Below are positions 23,569 to 24,208 of a stretch of DNA of 24,208 nucleotides, in pieces. The notes under the pieces were generated by a model. The model was not told the origin of the DNA. It made no database searches and saw nothing but the letters and a program-made list of their open reading frames with translations. Within the stretch, counting starts at the first letter, position 1. The number at the start of each line of letters is the position of its first letter. The position numbers and the translations under genes are program-made. Origin of the DNA: a virus. Location of the stretch: positions 1 to 24,208 of IMG/VR virus record IMGVR_UViG_3300010883_000457. One strand, given 5' to 3'.

Positions 23569-24208
23569 GTTTCTTCTCCTATTACATATTTATTGTATAA
23601 TTCTATACTTGCTAGATTCTTGCATTTACTTTCACACATAATATCTGTATAAGGTAAAAAGGACAATGCCCATTCGTTAACTTTGTCGTTAGGGTAATAA
23701 TCACTATGCGCTCGTAGTTTGCCTTTTTTGTAGCCTGCTTCTAATAGTGCTGGCATATCAGGCATTGTGTTGTGTGCAAAGCCTTCGGGCAAATGCTCAG
23801 TCCTGCTATAAGAATAATGTATTGCAGGTCGAACACCACGCCACGAGTCTATTACGCGAGCAAATCTATCGTCGGTGGGTTGTATGTATTCACCTTCTCT
23901 TGCCCAGTGATGGTGTATGTCGAGTACAAGTGCGAGGTCGTCTGCAAGTTCAAGACTGTCTGCAATGCCCCACTTGTTTTCGTCGTTTTCGATTGTGATG
24001 GTGTTTCGCGCTTCTGGCGATAACCGCTTGAGGGCGGCTTTGATGCCTGCTGGACCATTGCGGCCTGATATATGTACGTTGCACTTAAAGTCTTGGAAGG
24101 ATTTCCCGTAACCCATATAGCGGATGACATCGGTGTGATATTCAAATTCTTCTATGCTCCTATCTACAATTTCGGGGTTGTCGCTTGCAAGTACAGTAAA
24201 TTGGCCTG
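23505..24208 (-). CDS. uvsE: UV-damage endonuclease UvsE/UVDE (5' end cut by window edge)
   Basis: TIM-barrel endonuclease that nicks DNA 5' to UV photoproducts, with structural kinship to endonuclease IV. About 234 residues are visible of roughly 280-300. Family landmarks in order: GQFTVLASDNPEIVDRS at the window edge; an ENDE motif (Glu43, counted from the in-frame Met at 24116); DIHHHW (Asp66, His68-70); a RPAIHYS loop (His100); HSDY (His137); and CESKCKN (Glu162). These are the expected metal-ligand positions except where noted in the findings. The reading frame stays open to the right edge, so Met24116 is internal. The 3' end overlaps the 55-aa membrane gene by 64 nt. It fits a phage of sunlit surface water. 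Confidence 0.9.
   Translation of the reverse strand, partial: GQFTVLASDNPEIVDRSIEEFEYHTDVIRYMGYGKSFQDFKCNVHISGRNGPAGIKAALKRLSPEARNTITIENDENKWGIADSLELADDLALVLDIHHHWAREGEYIQPTDDRFARVIDSWRGVRPAIHYSYSRTEHLPEGFAHNTMPDMPALLEAGYKKGKLRAHSDYYPNDKVNEWALSFLPYTDIMCESKCKNLASIELYNKYVIGEETWSKNGLQQDSTKEQLLMEPF

Noticed and set aside
23747-24145. Several open frames on both strands opposite or within the uvsE region.
   Set aside because: They overlap the clear UvsE reading frame and show no family resemblance.

Overview
The window looks like part of the genome of a T4-like marine myovirus. It carries a T4 gp44-type clamp loader, a phage GroES-like co-chaperonin, MazG-like, HesB/IscA-like and UvsE genes, very large AT-rich tail-fibre genes, and T4-type late promoter octamers of the NATAAATA form. 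The low GC content and this accessory set suggest a phage of SAR11 (pelagimyophage) or of picocyanobacteria. No host-specific marker such as psbA is present, so the host is an inference. Both window edges cut genes: the clamp loader at the left and UvsE at the right.

Almost everything is transcribed on the minus strand, right to left. (1) 23401-24208: the C-terminal part of UvsE (UV-damage endonuclease), overlapping a 55-aa membrane protein. (2) 23114-23404: the only clear plus-strand gene, a four-cysteine zinc-ribbon protein whose stop codon interlocks with that of the membrane protein. (3) 3494-23080: a late virion module that starts at a late promoter in front of a HesB/IscA-like Fe-S carrier. 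It continues through a 2462-aa tail fibre, a 321-aa fibre-like protein, a 2374-aa multidomain subtilisin-like protein, a 184-aa fibre-like protein, an 823-aa putative-Ig-repeat protein and a 195-aa structural protein. Four of these proteins share related versions of a short N-terminal motif (IG..AN.GTGD.LR.AF.K.N.NF.EL), probably a common virion-docking peptide. (4) 1-3516: a compact set of small early or middle-type genes: a hypothetical protein, a DnaE-like fragment, a conserved hypothetical protein, the GroES-like protein, MazG-like, membrane and coiled small proteins, then the clamp loader. It contains two well-formed sigma70-type promoters (TTGACA, 17 bp, TATAAT or TAAAAT), and many genes are joined by ATGA or TAATG overlaps.

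The most unusual item is the 2374-aa protein. It has a proteinase-K-like serine protease with an intact Asp/His/Asn/Ser set at its N terminus, followed by five Calx-beta-like repeats, two glycine-rich modules, a type-1-copper cupredoxin-like domain with amicyanin-like ligand spacing, and a beta-propeller-like region. It sits among tail-fibre genes and is therefore probably a virion-borne protease. A second notable item is a stand-alone piece of a family-C DNA polymerase (DnaE) palm that stops just before the catalytic aspartates.

There is no gene-free stretch over 300 bases. I saw no tRNA, rRNA, CRISPR, insertion sequence, integrase or convincing intrinsic terminator.
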